Assembly: GCA_964624075.1 (NCBI GenBank)
Contig: CAZUWH010000005.1
Location: 1-64,000, forward strand
Reading direction: 5' to 3'
DNA: 64,000 nt
From: CAZUWH01 sp964624075
Lineage (GTDB): Bacteria > Pseudomonadota > Alphaproteobacteria > Rhodospirillales > Rhodospirillaceae
Shown here: positions 17,891 through 27,684 of the stretch, in pieces
Layout: each line of letters begins with the position of its first letter
How positions within the stretch are numbered: position 1 is the first letter of the stretch
Notes under the pieces: model-generated
Databases searched by the model: none
Seen by the model: the letters and a program-made list of their open reading frames with translations, nothing else
What the model was told of the DNA's origin: nothing
Made by a program: the position numbers and the translations under genes

Positions 17891-19067
17891 ACAGGCCGAG
17901 CCCCTGCTTGCGGCCGAAGCTCCAGTCGATGCCGCCGTCGCCGCGCGCGAGGCCGGAGACATGGCGGCCAAGCTGCTTTTCGAGTGAGGGGGACCAGGAC
18001 ACGAGCTAGAAGCCGAGGCCGTCGTCGATCATCGCAAACCGGCCAGAGGCGAGCGCGAAGCGCTGCCGGTAGGTGCCGGAGACATATTCGCCGGTCGAAA
18101 CGCGCGTCAGCGGCCGTCCGCTCTCCGACGCCAGCTTTTCGTCGAGTGTGCGTCCAGTTCGCGCCGGCGCAGGGTCTCGAGAAGATTGCGGCTGAAGCTG
18201 ACCCCGTGTCCCTGACGCTCGGCGAGGCCTTGCCCGATCAGATGTTCGGTACGGCGGTCCAGAGCCTCGTGCACCTCCGCGCTGAAGCCACCGCCACCGA
18301 GGGCGACCGACTTGCGGGCAATTGCCTGACGGTCGAGCCAGGTGGCGCCGGTCGCCGTGATCTGCCGCTCGATCGAGAGGTCCGAGCGGACCGCCCAGCG
18401 CCACGCGCCGTTGGCCCTGGGCGTCGTCGAATTTGCGTAGTTCGACGACGGAGCCCGGCGTGCCGTCGCTGGCGGCATCGAGATCGGGTAAGCTTGATGT
18501 GGTGAGTGCGCCCGTCGGCTCCATCGACCACGGCATAGGCCGTGCCCTTCAGCTCGTCGTCGAGGCTACGGGCGACCAACCGGCCGACGACGGGATCGTC
18601 CACAGGCTCTCGCCGGCCAGCACATAATTGGCTGCGCCACGCTCGATGCCCTGCTCGGCCAGGCCGCGATGAATGCGCTTGATGATGTCGCCGCGTTTGC
18701 CAAGCTCGCGCAGCGTCACCTCGGCGTTCTCCGACATGGCCCATCGGCCGGGACCGATCTGGTTGGCGAGACCGAGCGATTCCAGCTTACGTAGTCGCCC
18801 GACCTTGAGCGCATGGAACTCGTTGGGTTGGTGATCGGGATGCGGCGCGTGTCGTCTACCGTGGCGGACGACACGCGCCTTGACGACAGCGCCACACGAG
18901 CGGGAGGTGATGAGCCGGTTGGCCTGCACCGATGCGCGCTGGCCCGGGCCGAACCAGGAGCGGTGGTTCGGCCCGATCGCCTTCTTGCGGGAGACTAAGC
19001 CACCGGCGCGCTGCGCACTGGTCGAGCGGATGCGGTCTGGCCGGATGCGGATGTCCTCGCCGCTCAT
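17891..19067 (-). pseudogene. Relaxase (RlxS/VirD2-like, DUF3363), internally deleted
   Basis: The N-terminus MSGEDIRIRPDRIRST leads to RASVQANRLITSRSCGAVVK and ARVVRHGRR. It then jumps to NEFHALKVGRLRKLESLGLA and KRGDIIKRIHRGLAEQGIER. The missing middle should hold the HUH nicking centre. The C-terminal part (VELRKFDDAQG, SGTYRQRFALASGRFAM) carries frameshifts and an in-frame TAG near 18006, then ends FGRKQGLGL at 17891. It is followed by traG, the standard gene order. Confidence 0.85.
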
Positions 19068-19536
19068 GGCCGCGATCCCGCACATCGCGCCCCTTCACCA
19101 CCCGATCGCGTGGCAAACAGGCCGGAGGACTGCGGCGTGATCGCGGAAACATCGCGCAGCGGAGCCGCCGCCGGAGCGTCTTCAGAATAGCCCCCGGTTT
19201 GCACACGATCAGCAGAGGTCGTGCCGTCGGCGCGCGCGCCCACGTCGCGGATCGGCGGTTGCGACAGTGGTGGTTCCGACGATCTCGCCGCAGCCGATAA
19301 GAGGTGCTTGGGCCGCGACATAGGCCCGCGTTTCCGCCGGCAACGCACGGCCGCCCGCAAGATATTCGTCGTAGCGATCAGGCCGACATTGTAGGCCGCG
19401 AGGAAGCCTGGCGAGCCGTAGCGGTTATGCATTTCGCGTAGGTAGGCCGCCGCCTGCCAGGATGTAGTCGCGCGGGTCGTAGGGATCATTGCCAAGAGAC
19501 AGGCGGCTGCGCAGCGCCGCCTGTCTCTTGGCAATG
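19064..19536 (-). pseudogene. VirB1-type lytic transglycosylase, truncated and frameshifted
   Basis: The recognisable parts are RLSLGNDPYDPRDYILAG and AYLREMHNRYGSPGFLAAYN in a different frame, then a Ser/Pro-rich tail. The catalytic glutamate region should lie upstream and is gone. The 5' side ends at the 50-base hairpin at 19487-19536, whose outer arm is an inverted copy of its own coding sequence. Such enzymes locally open peptidoglycan for the conjugation channel. Confidence 0.75.
19487..19536. repeat. Perfect 21-bp inverted repeat at a pseudogene fusion junction
   Basis: Arm 1 is 19487-19507 and arm 2 is 19516-19536, with 8 bases between (TGCGCAGC). On the minus strand arm 1 encodes part of the transglycosylase (SLGN); arm 2 is its inverted copy and begins where the neighbouring small gene stops resembling its family. 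This looks like a fold-back template-switch event. Confidence 0.85.
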
Positions 19537-19751
19537 CCTTGGTCAGATCGTGCCGGATTTCGAGCCGGCACCGTTCATCGCTCCAACCTCGGAATTGCAG
19601 GAAGAGTTTCAGCGACAGTTCGATCGTACAGGCGATATGGTGCAGCAGGATTTCACGGGAGTGGTGATCATCCCAGGATAGGTGCTGGGGCATCGGCCAG
19701 AAATCCGGCGGCGTTCTCGAGCAGATGCTCGCTATGGAAGCGCGTTGTCAT
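19537..19751 (-). pseudogene. Small ICE hypothetical gene, frameshifted and cut off
   Basis: The start MTTRFHSEHLLENAAGFLAD overlaps the ardC-like stop. A frameshift near 19677 leads into WDDHHSREILLHHIACTIEL and RGWSDERCRLEIRHDLTKAL, after which it is lost at the hairpin. I have seen this type beside ardC in alphaproteobacterial elements, but no function is known to me. Confidence 0.55.
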
Positions 19752-20620
19752 CAGGCCACCTCCCGCTTGTCGGTGTGGGCGGGTGCTGGCAATGGGCGTA
19801 CGTCCTCGGGGAGGAAGCTGAGAATGTAGTCGGCCGCTTTGCTTGCTTGAGCAGGTGGCGCGGACGACGGCGCGGTTGTCGTCGTGCAGCACCTCCAACC
19901 AGGCGGCAATGTAATCCGCGTGGCGTACCGTCGGCACAATTCCGAGCGAGGCGCAGCAAAAGGCGGCGTTCATCTCGGCGATCAATTCCTCGAAGGCATA
20001 TTTCTTCGAGCCGAAGGAGCCCGAGAGATCACGGTTCAGCCGGTGCGGCGCGCCGCTGGCATGCCTGAGCTCATGCAGGGCGGTCCTGTAGCCAGTTGAT
20101 CGGCTCGAAATAGGCCTGCAGCGGCGGCACCTGTACATAAATCAAGCGCCGGTCGATCAGGCCAGATGGCGGGGGCGGCACGATGACGGCGACGCCTTCG
20201 GGCAGCCCGTCACACTGCGCGGCGTTGAACACCGTGAAGCGCTTTAGGAATGGGATGGCTTGGGCTTCCTCGCCAGTTTCGCGGGCGCACTTCTTCTCCT
20301 CGTCGGGAATGAAGCGGTCGGCATAGACGACCGTGGTGCTGCACTCGCCCTTGCGGACGTTGCCGCCAAGGCTGAGGGCCTGCCTGAAGGTGAGCCAGCT
20401 CTGGCCGGGAAAGCCGTGCTCGATCACGGCGCCCGAGGGGATCAGCACATTGATGCCGGAATAGCCTCGGCCAATGGCCGCGTTCCTCGGCATCGCGAGC
20501 GGCACCTTCGCCGCCGCAGTGCCTCAAGGCTGGACCCAGGGCACGCGGCCAGCTTTCAGTTCAGCAATCCCGACCCTCAACCCGTCACGGCAAACCGGTC
20601 CGCACTCTCCCTCTAAGGGG
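19751..20620 (-). pseudogene. ardC: ArdC-like antirestriction protein (zincin), broken
   Basis: The N-terminal ssDNA-binding part (RGYSGINVLIPSGAVIEHGF, WLTFRQALSLGGNVRKGE) and the C-terminal metallopeptidase-like part (ALHELRHASGAPHRLNRDL, SKKYAFEELIAEMNAAF) are in different frames, with a frameshift near 20090. Upstream, an in-frame TGA replaces a conserved Trp in PWVQPW near 20523. HELxH is still present. ArdC-type proteins protect incoming conjugative DNA from restriction. Confidence 0.85.
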
Positions 20621-20818
20621 GGCGTTGCGGGGTCCCCCCGTAGAAGAAGGTGCGCTGGTGACCATAGTGCCGGCCAGGGAAAAGGCTTCCCCTATCAAGG
20701 GGTTAGCTGGACGAAAAGGCGGGCTTACCGCTCTCACGAAAATCGGGATTTCCGAGCAAGTAGAGCTGTGATGAAACCTCCGCTATATTTTTCTATAACA
20801 GAAGAAACGTTACCGATA

Positions 20819-21440
20819 ATGACCTCCACCACCGCCCAGAGACTTCGTGCGCTCGACCTCCTAAAGGCCCGGGGAATGCTCCGGCTGAAGGAATTCGTTG
20901 CCGAAGGCATTGGACCGGAGACGTTCGCCCGTCTCGTTCGGGAGGAAGCGGTCGTCCGACCGGTGCGCGGCCTCTATCAACTCCCGGACACCCAGGTTGA
21001 GGCTGCCCATGTGCTTGCCGAAGCCGCTGTCCTGGTCCAAAAGGGCGTGATTCTACCTGACCTCGGCCCTCCAATACCACGAACTGACGCTGCAGATGCC
21101 CTCGGCTGTGTGGATGGTGATCGACCGCGCCGCCTGGCATCCCAAGATCGATTATCTACCTATCCGGTTCGTGCGCTTTACGGGGTCTGCGCTGCCCGAA
21201 GGGGTGGAACGTCACCGCATCGAGAGTGTCGATGTTCCCATCACGGATCCGGCGAGGATAATCGTCGACTGCTTTCGCTATCGGACCAAGGTCGGTCTCG
21301 ACGTAGCGATGGAGGGACTGCACGAGGGCCTCCACCGCCACCGATGCAAACCGGATCAGCTCTGGCGTTACGCGCGTGAGGCGCTGGTCTGGTCAATCAT
21401 GCGCCCTTACGTCGAAGCAATGGTACACGATGCTACGTGA
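20819..21440 (+). pseudogene. AbiEi-type antitoxin/transcriptional regulator, one frameshift
   Basis: The first frame has an N-terminal winged-helix segment (AQRLRALDLLKARGML, GLYQLPDTQVEAAHVLAEAA). One extra base near 21053 shifts the frame to YLTSALQYHELTLQMPS and IDRAAWHPKIDYLPIRFVRF. The remainder, through TDPARIIVDCFRYRTKVGLD to the stop, is intact. AbiEi represses its own operon and counters AbiEii. Its end overlaps the abiEii start by 11 bases. Confidence 0.8.
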
Positions 21441-21895
21441 GCCCCGCAACATCGGCGCGTTAGTGCGGGCACGTGCCAAACGGTCGGATTTCCAGATTCT
21501 CCTGACGCGCTATGCGCTCGAGTGTCTGCTCTACCGGCTGAGCGTCTCACCACATCGCGATCGCTTCATCCTCAAAGGTGCGATGCTCTTCATGACCTGG
21601 GTTGCCGACCCGTTCTGGCCCACTCGCGATCTGGATCTGCTTGGCGACAGCGACGCCAAGGCCATCGCCGAAACCTTCCGGGCGATTTGTGCGCAGCCGG
21701 TTGCCGACGACGGAGTGACGTTTGACGTCGCAGCGTTGACGGCTGCGCCGATCCGTGAGGAGGCGGAATATGGTAGCGTGCGTGTTCGCACGACGGCAAC
21801 GATCGCCGGCGAGCGCATATCCGATCCAGGTCGACATTGGTTTTGGCGATGCCATTACGCCCGTGGCTACTGGACTCCCTGATCAATAGTGCTCG
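21430..21895 (+). pseudogene. AbiEii-type nucleotidyltransferase toxin, truncated
   Basis: Starts MLREPRNIGALVRARAKRSD. The conserved FILKGAMLFMTW and PTRDLDLLGD (nucleotidyltransferase metal motif) are present. A frameshift near 21820 moves to IQVDIGFGDAITP, and the gene ends soon after, lacking the C-terminal half. AbiE is a type IV toxin-antitoxin system that aborts phage infection; this copy cannot make a full toxin. Confidence 0.8.
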
Positions 21896-21942
21896 AAAGC
21901 ACATCGAGCCATGGCTCTCCGCTGTTTTCCAAGCCGAGCACC

Positions 21943-21969
21943 TAAATCCGCTGCTTGGCAGCGGATTTA
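21943..21969. repeat. Perfect 12-bp hairpin between the abiEii and herA remnants
   Basis: TAAATCCGCTGC and GCAGCGGATTTA are separated by TTG. It lies just upstream of the first recognisable HerA-like residues and shortly after the abiEii remnant ends, so it marks another junction. Confidence 0.7.
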
Positions 21970-22530
21970 CCACAGCAGTTGTCGGGTCTTGCTGTCGGTG
22001 TCGTCGAGTCTATCGCGCCTGACAAAGTTAAGGTGCTGTTTGAGCTGGACGCTCCGCACTCCACGGCGTTGAATCCCGGGGTGCCGGCCGGATTTCCGCG
22101 GCTCAATGAATATGTGCTCATACCCAATGAAGCCGGTGCGACGGTTGCCTACAATCATCTGGATTGGGATCGAGCGCGCCTTATCCAAAGCGCGCTGGGC
22201 TCAAAGATTTCGGCCTGATCGATCTGCTGTTTCCGCTGCGGAAAATGTCGCTATCTCCGGTCGGAATGCTGACATCTCGGCACGATCGTGCCTCGGGAAC
22301 GACCATGTGTGAACTCTCCCGTGGCGTTGTCGCATTTCCGTCAGTGGGAGACTAGGTCCTCATTCCGACGCCCTCACAGGTCGAAGCCATCGTAGGTGCG
22401 AGGGACGACGACAAGAGAGTCAGAATTGGATCCTCACCGATGGCATCAAATGCAGCCATCATGGTCGATCCCGACAAGCTTTTTGGTCGGAACCTGGCAG
22501 TGTTGGGAAACACCGGCAGCGGCAAACACG
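21970..22530 (+). pseudogene. HerA-like FtsK-fold ATPase, N-terminal remnant
   Basis: The HAS-barrel-like N-terminus reads VGVVESIAPDKVKVLFELD and FPRLNEYVLIPNEAGATV. A frameshift leads to KDFGLIDLLFPLRKMSLSPV and TTMCELSRGVVAFPSVGD, and another to VEAIVGARDDDKRVRIGS. The Walker A GNTGSGK near 22504-22525 is the last conserved point. HerA ATPases work with nucleases in end processing or in defence systems such as SIR2-HerA. The partner is unclear here. Confidence 0.7.
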
Positions 22531-22559
22531 AATGGACTGCGGTCGCGCATGTCCAGCCT

Positions 22560-24135
22560 GGCGCGCAACGTCTGCTGCTGATGTAAGGGCTGCGAGAGTT
22601 GAGGGCCGGCCAGATGGAAGGTGTGCCGCGAGAGGCACAGAGAGGCCGATATCGAGTGATCTCTGCTCGAAGGCGAGAGTGGAGGGGAGTGTGCCCCGCG
22701 CGCCTGATAGCCAAAGCGCGTCCGAATTGGCGGCGCTTACCTCGGCGGCGAAGGCAGAACGGATCACTATCGCTGGTCCACTCGCAGACGCCTAGCGTCT
22801 TCAGACAGAGATCGATGGTTTGTAGCGGGAGCATGACGCGCTCGCTCGGGCAATCGAGTCGATAATCCGAGACGTCGACCGACGACGTTCTGAACTGCAT
22901 GCTGCGCAATTGAAGGCAAAAGAACAAATGGTTCGGAAGGCGGCTCTTGCTGAGAGCCTTGGTTCCATCGACTGTGAGATCGCACCATTTCTCGCTGCGG
23001 CCGATCTAACCATCGAAGCACTCGATGCCGATCCCACCAACGTTGCTATCAGGCTCTCAGCGGTCGCACAAGAGTACGATGCCCTGCGTAAGCAGGTTGG
23101 GCGCTCGGAATGATGCCACAGCGGCTGGCGCCTGACCGCGCGGCAGCTGCTGCCTTGCTTGAGCACACGCGGATGCACAGATGACGGAGAGCACGACCCA
23201 TCTCAATCAACGTCGTTTGGTCGTGGAAGAGAAAGCGAGCGCCCGAGCTGAACTTCTTAGCGGCAAGGCTACTGCCAGTCACCGGCCACGGATCAATGAA
23301 GCTCGTCAGACGGCGCGCGAAACACTCACTAAGGCGCGCGAGGCGAGATCCTCTACCGCCGGCGCGTTCCAGTCGGCTGGCGCTCGTTGTGAGGAGACCG
23401 CCTCTGGGTTGGGGGCCGCGAAGAGCTGTTGCGCTTCAGCCAAAGTGGTATTCAATACGGCCTGCCAGAATCCGAGAATATTGCTCGGTTGCCGGGTCAG
23501 GTTTCCGCACTGATTGCCACCGATCCGGCTGTGTGCAGAGCGCTGCGGTCACGAATTCAGGAGATCGAGCGGACAGTAAACGATGCGGATACCGCGGCGC
23601 TGACGCGCAAGAACGACTTAGGTAGGGCGCTGGAATGGTTTGACTAGACAACTTATGAGGATGTATTTACAATAGTTATTTCCGTACTGGAAGCAGAAAT
23701 ATGAAACTAGCACTAACTAACTGGTGTTCTTTCCACTGCGCTCGCGTGCGACGATGACGCGCGCCGCACAGCTGCAAACCTATCTGCTGAAATAGACACC
23801 GCGAGGGTGGAACTCGCAATTTGGCAGGCGGTCCGCGAAGCCCTTCAGGTGGCGAACGATTCCTGGTCTTGTTGGCGCTCGCGCTAGCTCTGTCGGGCCT
23901 CGAGGGCCGGTCATCCTTTGTTTTGTGTCGATACCCTGTTTATCGACGAAGGCTTCGGATCGCTCGATGCCGACATGCTCGATCTAGCAGTAGATGCGCT
24001 GGAAACCTTACAGGGCCGAGGTCAAAAGGTTGGCGTCATTACTCACGTCGCCGCCATGATCGAACGGATCGCTGTATAGGTCCGCATAGAAAAGTGCGGC
24101 GGAGGACGCTCTGAGATCCGAATTGCTACCGCAAT
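22560..24135 (+). pseudogene. SbcC/Rad50-like ATPase, scattered remnants
   Basis: Coiled-coil pieces (HAAQLKAKEQMVRKAALAES, TIEALDADPTNVAIRLSAVA) are followed, in other frames, by an ABC signature SGGERFLVLLALALALSGLE. The Walker B/D-loop LFIDEGFGSLDADMLDLAVD and the H-loop GQKVGVITHVAAMIERIAV come next. These define the C-terminal lobe of an SbcC-type exonuclease ATPase. The N-terminal lobe and any SbcD-like nuclease are missing. Confidence 0.75.
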
Positions 24136-24563
24136 GGGAACGATGTGGCCTGCGATCGGCGCTGTCCAATAGACGCCGGCGCGGTTGACGGTATAATTCG
24201 AGATCGGTGTGATGGCTCCTTGATCGCTCAAGATTCAAAAAATCGATCGGTTGCTGTCGATAGTCCTCGAAATCGAGGAATTCTCGATCAGCCAAAATTC
24301 TTCAATGAAATCAGAATCTTAAGTTTCTAACGGTCTAACTGCCGGTAAACGGGACAGGTGAAAAATAATTTGTCACGTAAAATCAATACGTTATGATGCT
24401 TTCGGAACAAATGAGGCAGTTGTTGCGGCGCGCAGATGGAGGGCTTCCTCCTGTCGAGGGAACAACAGACAGACCGCTTACCTTTGTGTCGGCGACGGAG
24501 GATGATTGTCTTCCACGCGGCCGGCTGCTAGCGTGAAACCGTTTTCAGAACGGGAGAGGAAAA
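24136..24563. other. Gap between the island and the NDUFS4-like gene
   Basis: About 430 bases, relatively AT-rich to about 24400. No supported gene. It should contain the promoter of the NDUFS4-like gene and the lost right end of the island. Confidence 0.5.
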
Positions 24564-24857
24564 GTGCAGGCTCGCATTTACAAGCCGGTGAAGAATGCCA
24601 TGCAATCAGGGCGTGGGCTAAGTCAGAGGTGGGTGATGGAGTTTGAACCACAGGCACCCAAGCGGACCGATCCGCTGATGGGATGGGTGGGAGGCTCCGA
24701 TACGAGCTATCAGGTGCGGCTATCTTTTGATAGCAAAGAGGAGGCCATTGTCTATGCCAGACGCCACGGTTATGTCTTTGTGGTCGAGGAACCGCATGAA
24801 CGGCTTGTTCGTCCGAAGAGTTATGCTGACAATTTTCGCACCGATCGGCTGCTCTAG
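24564..24857 (+). CDS. NDUFS4-like complex I accessory protein (ETC_C1_NDUFA4 family)
   Basis: 97 residues. The N-terminus (ARIYKPVKNAMQSG), the middle (WVMEFEPQAPKRTDPLMGW, SFDSKEEAIVYARRHGY) and the C-terminal NFRTDRL match the alphaproteobacterial homologues of the mitochondrial complex I subunit NDUFS4. It likely stabilises the NADH dehydrogenase arm of complex I in the cytoplasm. GGAGAGGAAAAG precedes the start. Confidence 0.88.
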   Translation: MQARIYKPVKNAMQSGRGLSQRWVMEFEPQAPKRTDPLMGWVGGSDTSYQVRLSFDSKEEAIVYARRHGYVFVVEEPHERLVRPKSYADNFRTDRLL

Positions 24858-24905
24858 GCGTTGATCGGGGCTATGAGGGAAGAGGGAAAATCGTTGGAAG
24901 AATAT

Positions 24906-24982
24906 GCGCCCTTAGCTCAGCCGGATAGAGCAACAGCCTTCTAAGCTGTGGGTCGCTGGTTCGAGTCCAGCAGGGCGCACCA
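24906..24982 (+). tRNA. tRNA-Arg (anticodon UCU)
   Basis: 77 nt with encoded CCA. The acceptor GCGCCCT pairs with AGGGCGC, with discriminator A. The D arm has AGCTCAGCCGGATAGAGC, the anticodon stem loop CAGCCTTCTAAGCTG (TCT), and the T arm GGTTCGAGTCC. All arms fold well. Confidence 0.95.
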
Positions 24983-25043
24983 GCTATCATGTCGGATGTT
25001 CTGTTTTTCTGCCTCGATTGGGACAAGCGGCAACCGACCCCTC

Positions 25044-25078
25044 CGAACGCGCTTTCCCCCTTGATGGGGGAGGGCTTG
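25044..25078. repeat. Dispersed palindromic repeat, copy c
   Basis: The core CCCCCTTGATGGGGGAGGG follows tRNA-Arg. It resembles copy a at 9.4 kb in both arms (CGAACACGC/CGAACGCGC upstream). A half-copy (CCTCCTGGATGGCAGACTCC) follows near 25.15 kb. Confidence 0.65.
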
Positions 25079-25254
25079 ACGCCGTTCAAACGGCAAAATC
25101 GCTCCCCTCCCTTCCCGACGAACCTCTCCTCCTCCGGTGGTCCCCCCGCCTCCTGGATGGCAGACTCCCTCCCCCTTGAACTTGACTTCGACAGTTAATT
25201 TTGGGAATTCCTGTATTATTAACTGGTTATGCGACGCCTGTACGACCGTGGCAC

Positions 25255-26453
25255 CAGGTTTACCCCGAAGGACTTTCGATAGTCTCCCTCCCTGATTGTG
25301 GTGGCGGCATGTTGATCTTGTGCACCGTCGGGGGCAGGGCGCCCCCTGTGGCCTGAAAGACCTTGCCGCAGACACCGGCCGTCGCGGTGCGCAGAAGGAA
25401 CCACTTGCCGTCCTGAAGACGGTCGAGGTCCTGTTTCCACAACTACTGATACTGAAGCGACCTGGATGACGTATAACTTGGCGTTGGTTGGCAGGACGTA
25501 CAGGCTATCGAAACGGGCATCGGCGGCCAGGCGCTCGGGATCGATAGCAAATCCAGAGCCATGATGGTGTCGGCCGAGACCATGCCCCGATCGGCGACCA
25601 CACATACGCGGCCGACACCGAACCGCTGACGCAGGCGATCGACCACCGGCAGCAGGGCTGTGACGTCCGCCGTATTGCTGGGCCACATCTCCCGAGCAGA
25701 CCGGCCGCCCCTCGCCGTCGATGATCACGGCTAGGATCATCTGATGGCGAGGGGCGGTGGTCCCTGGAATGGCCGAATTCGCCCAGCGCCTCGCCACCCT
25801 CGCCCTCGAAGGAGAATGACGTCCATATCGAAGAACACGACGCTCAGGTCGGTGAAGAGGTCGCGGCGCTCGGCCAAACAGCCCCTCCTCGATCAGATCC
25901 TTGGTGGTGCGGGGCACGCGTGTGCGACCCGCACCGGTCGGCCACTTCCTCGTCCAGCCAGGCCATCACCCGGTAGGGGTGGTGCAGGACCAAGTCTTCG
26001 GCGCTATCGATGCGGTAGTCCTGTTACCATTTGTCGGTGGCGCGGGCGCGGGTCGCTGCCCGGCGCGCGACCAGCCGATGCAGCACGGTCAGGAACACGG
26101 CCCGCTCGACAGCGAACTCGAACCTGCGTCCGCCAAGCAGCCGATCCAGAACCGCCCAGCAGCCGGTTTCCCGCCAAAGGCACGCGAAGACCAGCGGCGG
26201 TCCGATCTGTTCGGCGGAGATCATGGCGTTCTGGTCGCGTTGATGCGTGCTGATGACCATCGCGAGTCGACGAACTCCGGCCATCGAGGCCAGCAGCCGC
26301 TCCAGGTCACCGGACCCCGCAAGCCGGCCCAGCCGGTGCGGCCAAGGGGAAGGGGGTGCCGATCACATGCTAGCGGACCTTGTCATCGTTCCAGCGGCTT
26401 TCCACGATCTGGAGATACGAGTGATGGCCTAACTTCTTCGAACGAACGAACAT
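25255..26453 (-). pseudogene. IS1634-type transposase, heavily mutated
   Basis: From ATG at 26453 the frame reads MFVRSKKLGHHSYLQIVESR then meets an in-frame stop. Pieces follow in several frames: QIGPPLVFACLWRETGCWAV, FEFAVERAVFLTVLHRLVA, QMILAVIIDGEGRPVCSGD, NTADVTALLPVVDRLRQRFG and VCVVADRGMVSADTIMALD. The C-terminus GKVFQATGGALPPTVHKI lies near 25300. No clear terminal inverted repeats were found, so only the gene remnant is marked. Confidence 0.8.
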
Positions 26454-26639
26454 TGTTCGACCTCCACATCGCAAGCATCATGCCATGGAGCGTGAAAGTC
26501 AATACGACAGCGGCAGAATTCGGCGGCATGATCGGGCCCTGTGGCACTATGTCTCTGCCAGAGGCTACCCTCACACTAGAAAAATCAAGGGATTATCGAC
26601 TCGAAACGGCTGGAAGTGTCAAAGTCAAGTTGGATCGGG

Positions 26640-26870
26640 GGAGAGCTGAGTGGGGGTGATCGTGACGTCTGGTGTGGCGGGGAGAGGGCCCGTGGCGGTC
26701 ACGCCCCTTCGGCCACGGGCTGACAAGTGCCAGACGGAAAGCCCCATACCCCCCCTCCCGACGGACCCTGTCCCGAAAGAGATCTTCCCCTGGAGGGAAC
26801 ACGCCCTCCTCCCCCTGCGTGGGGGCCTGCCCCCTCGGGAGAGCAGGGTTTGGGGATGGAGACAGCCAAG
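26640..26870. repeat. Dispersed palindromic repeat, copy d (long form)
   Basis: Contains the long-form module GGGGGTGATCGTGACGTCTG with the downstream GGCGGTCACGCCCC seen again at 42.7 kb and, inverted, at 37.2 kb. A second GC-rich palindromic unit follows (26757-26860). It lies in the 570-base gap between the IS1634 remnant and the deformylase gene, which has no other feature I can support. Confidence 0.7.
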
Positions 26871-27027
26871 GCGACTTGGAATAAATTCCATACCGAGAAT
26901 TGCTGAAGGCGCCGTCGCTCTCTTGACGCCGGGGGAAGGTATGTTTCAATATTGAATACTGAAGAGAAACAAAGGTACCCTCTCCCCATTCTGCCTTTAA
27001 GCATGGCCTTTCCTATCATGGCGGTTC

Positions 27028-27544
27028 ATGACTGTTCTTGAGGTCGCCCGCATGGGGCACCCGGTGTTGCGAATGCCGGTGGCGCCCGTTGCCAATCTCA
27101 CCGCGCCTGGAATCCGGCAACTAGTGGAGGATATGCTTGAGACAATGGCAGGGAAACAGGGAGTAGGTCTGGCCGCATCACAAGTCTTCATGCCGAAACG
27201 GATCGTGGTGTTCTTCGTGCCGCGCGGGGAGGAAAAGATTCCATTAACAGTGTTGATCAATCCGTTTGTGGAACCCCCTTGGCCCTAAGCGAATCACCGC
27301 CTATGAAGGGTACCTGTCCCTGCCGGGTCTGACCGGGGCCGTGCCACGGTTCGATCGGATTCGCTATGGTGGTTTCGACCTGTCCGGACAACCGATCCAG
27401 CAGGAGGTGGGAAGATTTCATGCCTGGGTGGTTCAGCATGAATGCGATCATCTGGAAAGCGCGCTGTATCCGATGCGGATGACGGATCTGACCGCTTTCG
27501 GTTTTGTCGAAGAGGTCCGCCGATCCCTGGAGGACGGTGAATGA
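27028..27544 (+). pseudogene. def: Peptide deformylase homologue, frameshifted, ligand Cys replaced
   Basis: The first frame (to 27288) has motif 1 GVGLAASQ. The second (from about 27266) has EGYLSLPG and motif 3 HECDHL. One extra C in the run CCCCC at 27274-27278 accounts for the shift: removing it gives VEPLGPKRITAYEG in frame. Independently, the metal-ligand cysteine of EGCLS is Tyr here. Deformylase removes N-formyl groups from new proteins and is normally essential, so a functional copy should exist elsewhere. Confidence 0.85.
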
Positions 27545-27684
27545 TCGAGCGAGGGAATACAAACCCACGCCATCACTCTCTGCCCGTTGCCGGAATCTCG
27601 CAACGGGAGGCCGGCGTCTTGGTGTCCCCCTCCGGGGCCATCCGTGGATCCGGACTTTTCCAGCGGTTCCTCTTGGCAGAAGGA

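Larger units (their letters stand above)
13750..24138. mobile_element. Degraded integrative conjugative element at the guaA 3' end
   Basis: About 10.4 kb made almost wholly of broken mobile-element genes: a P4-type integrase, a phage polyvalent-protein fragment, trbB, traG, a relaxase, a lytic transglycosylase, an ardC-like gene, abiEi/abiEii, herA-like and sbcC-like. The integrase remnant starts about 290 bases after guaA in the same direction, as in islands that use guaA as attachment site. I could not find a second copy of the guaA 3' end, so the right boundary is set by where recognisable element genes stop. Confidence 0.8.

Noticed and set aside
24906..24982. tRNA-Arg as the attachment site of the 13.75-24.1 kb island
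   Set aside because: The tRNA lies beyond an intact core gene and no tRNA-derived repeat was seen; the integrase remnant lies at guaA.
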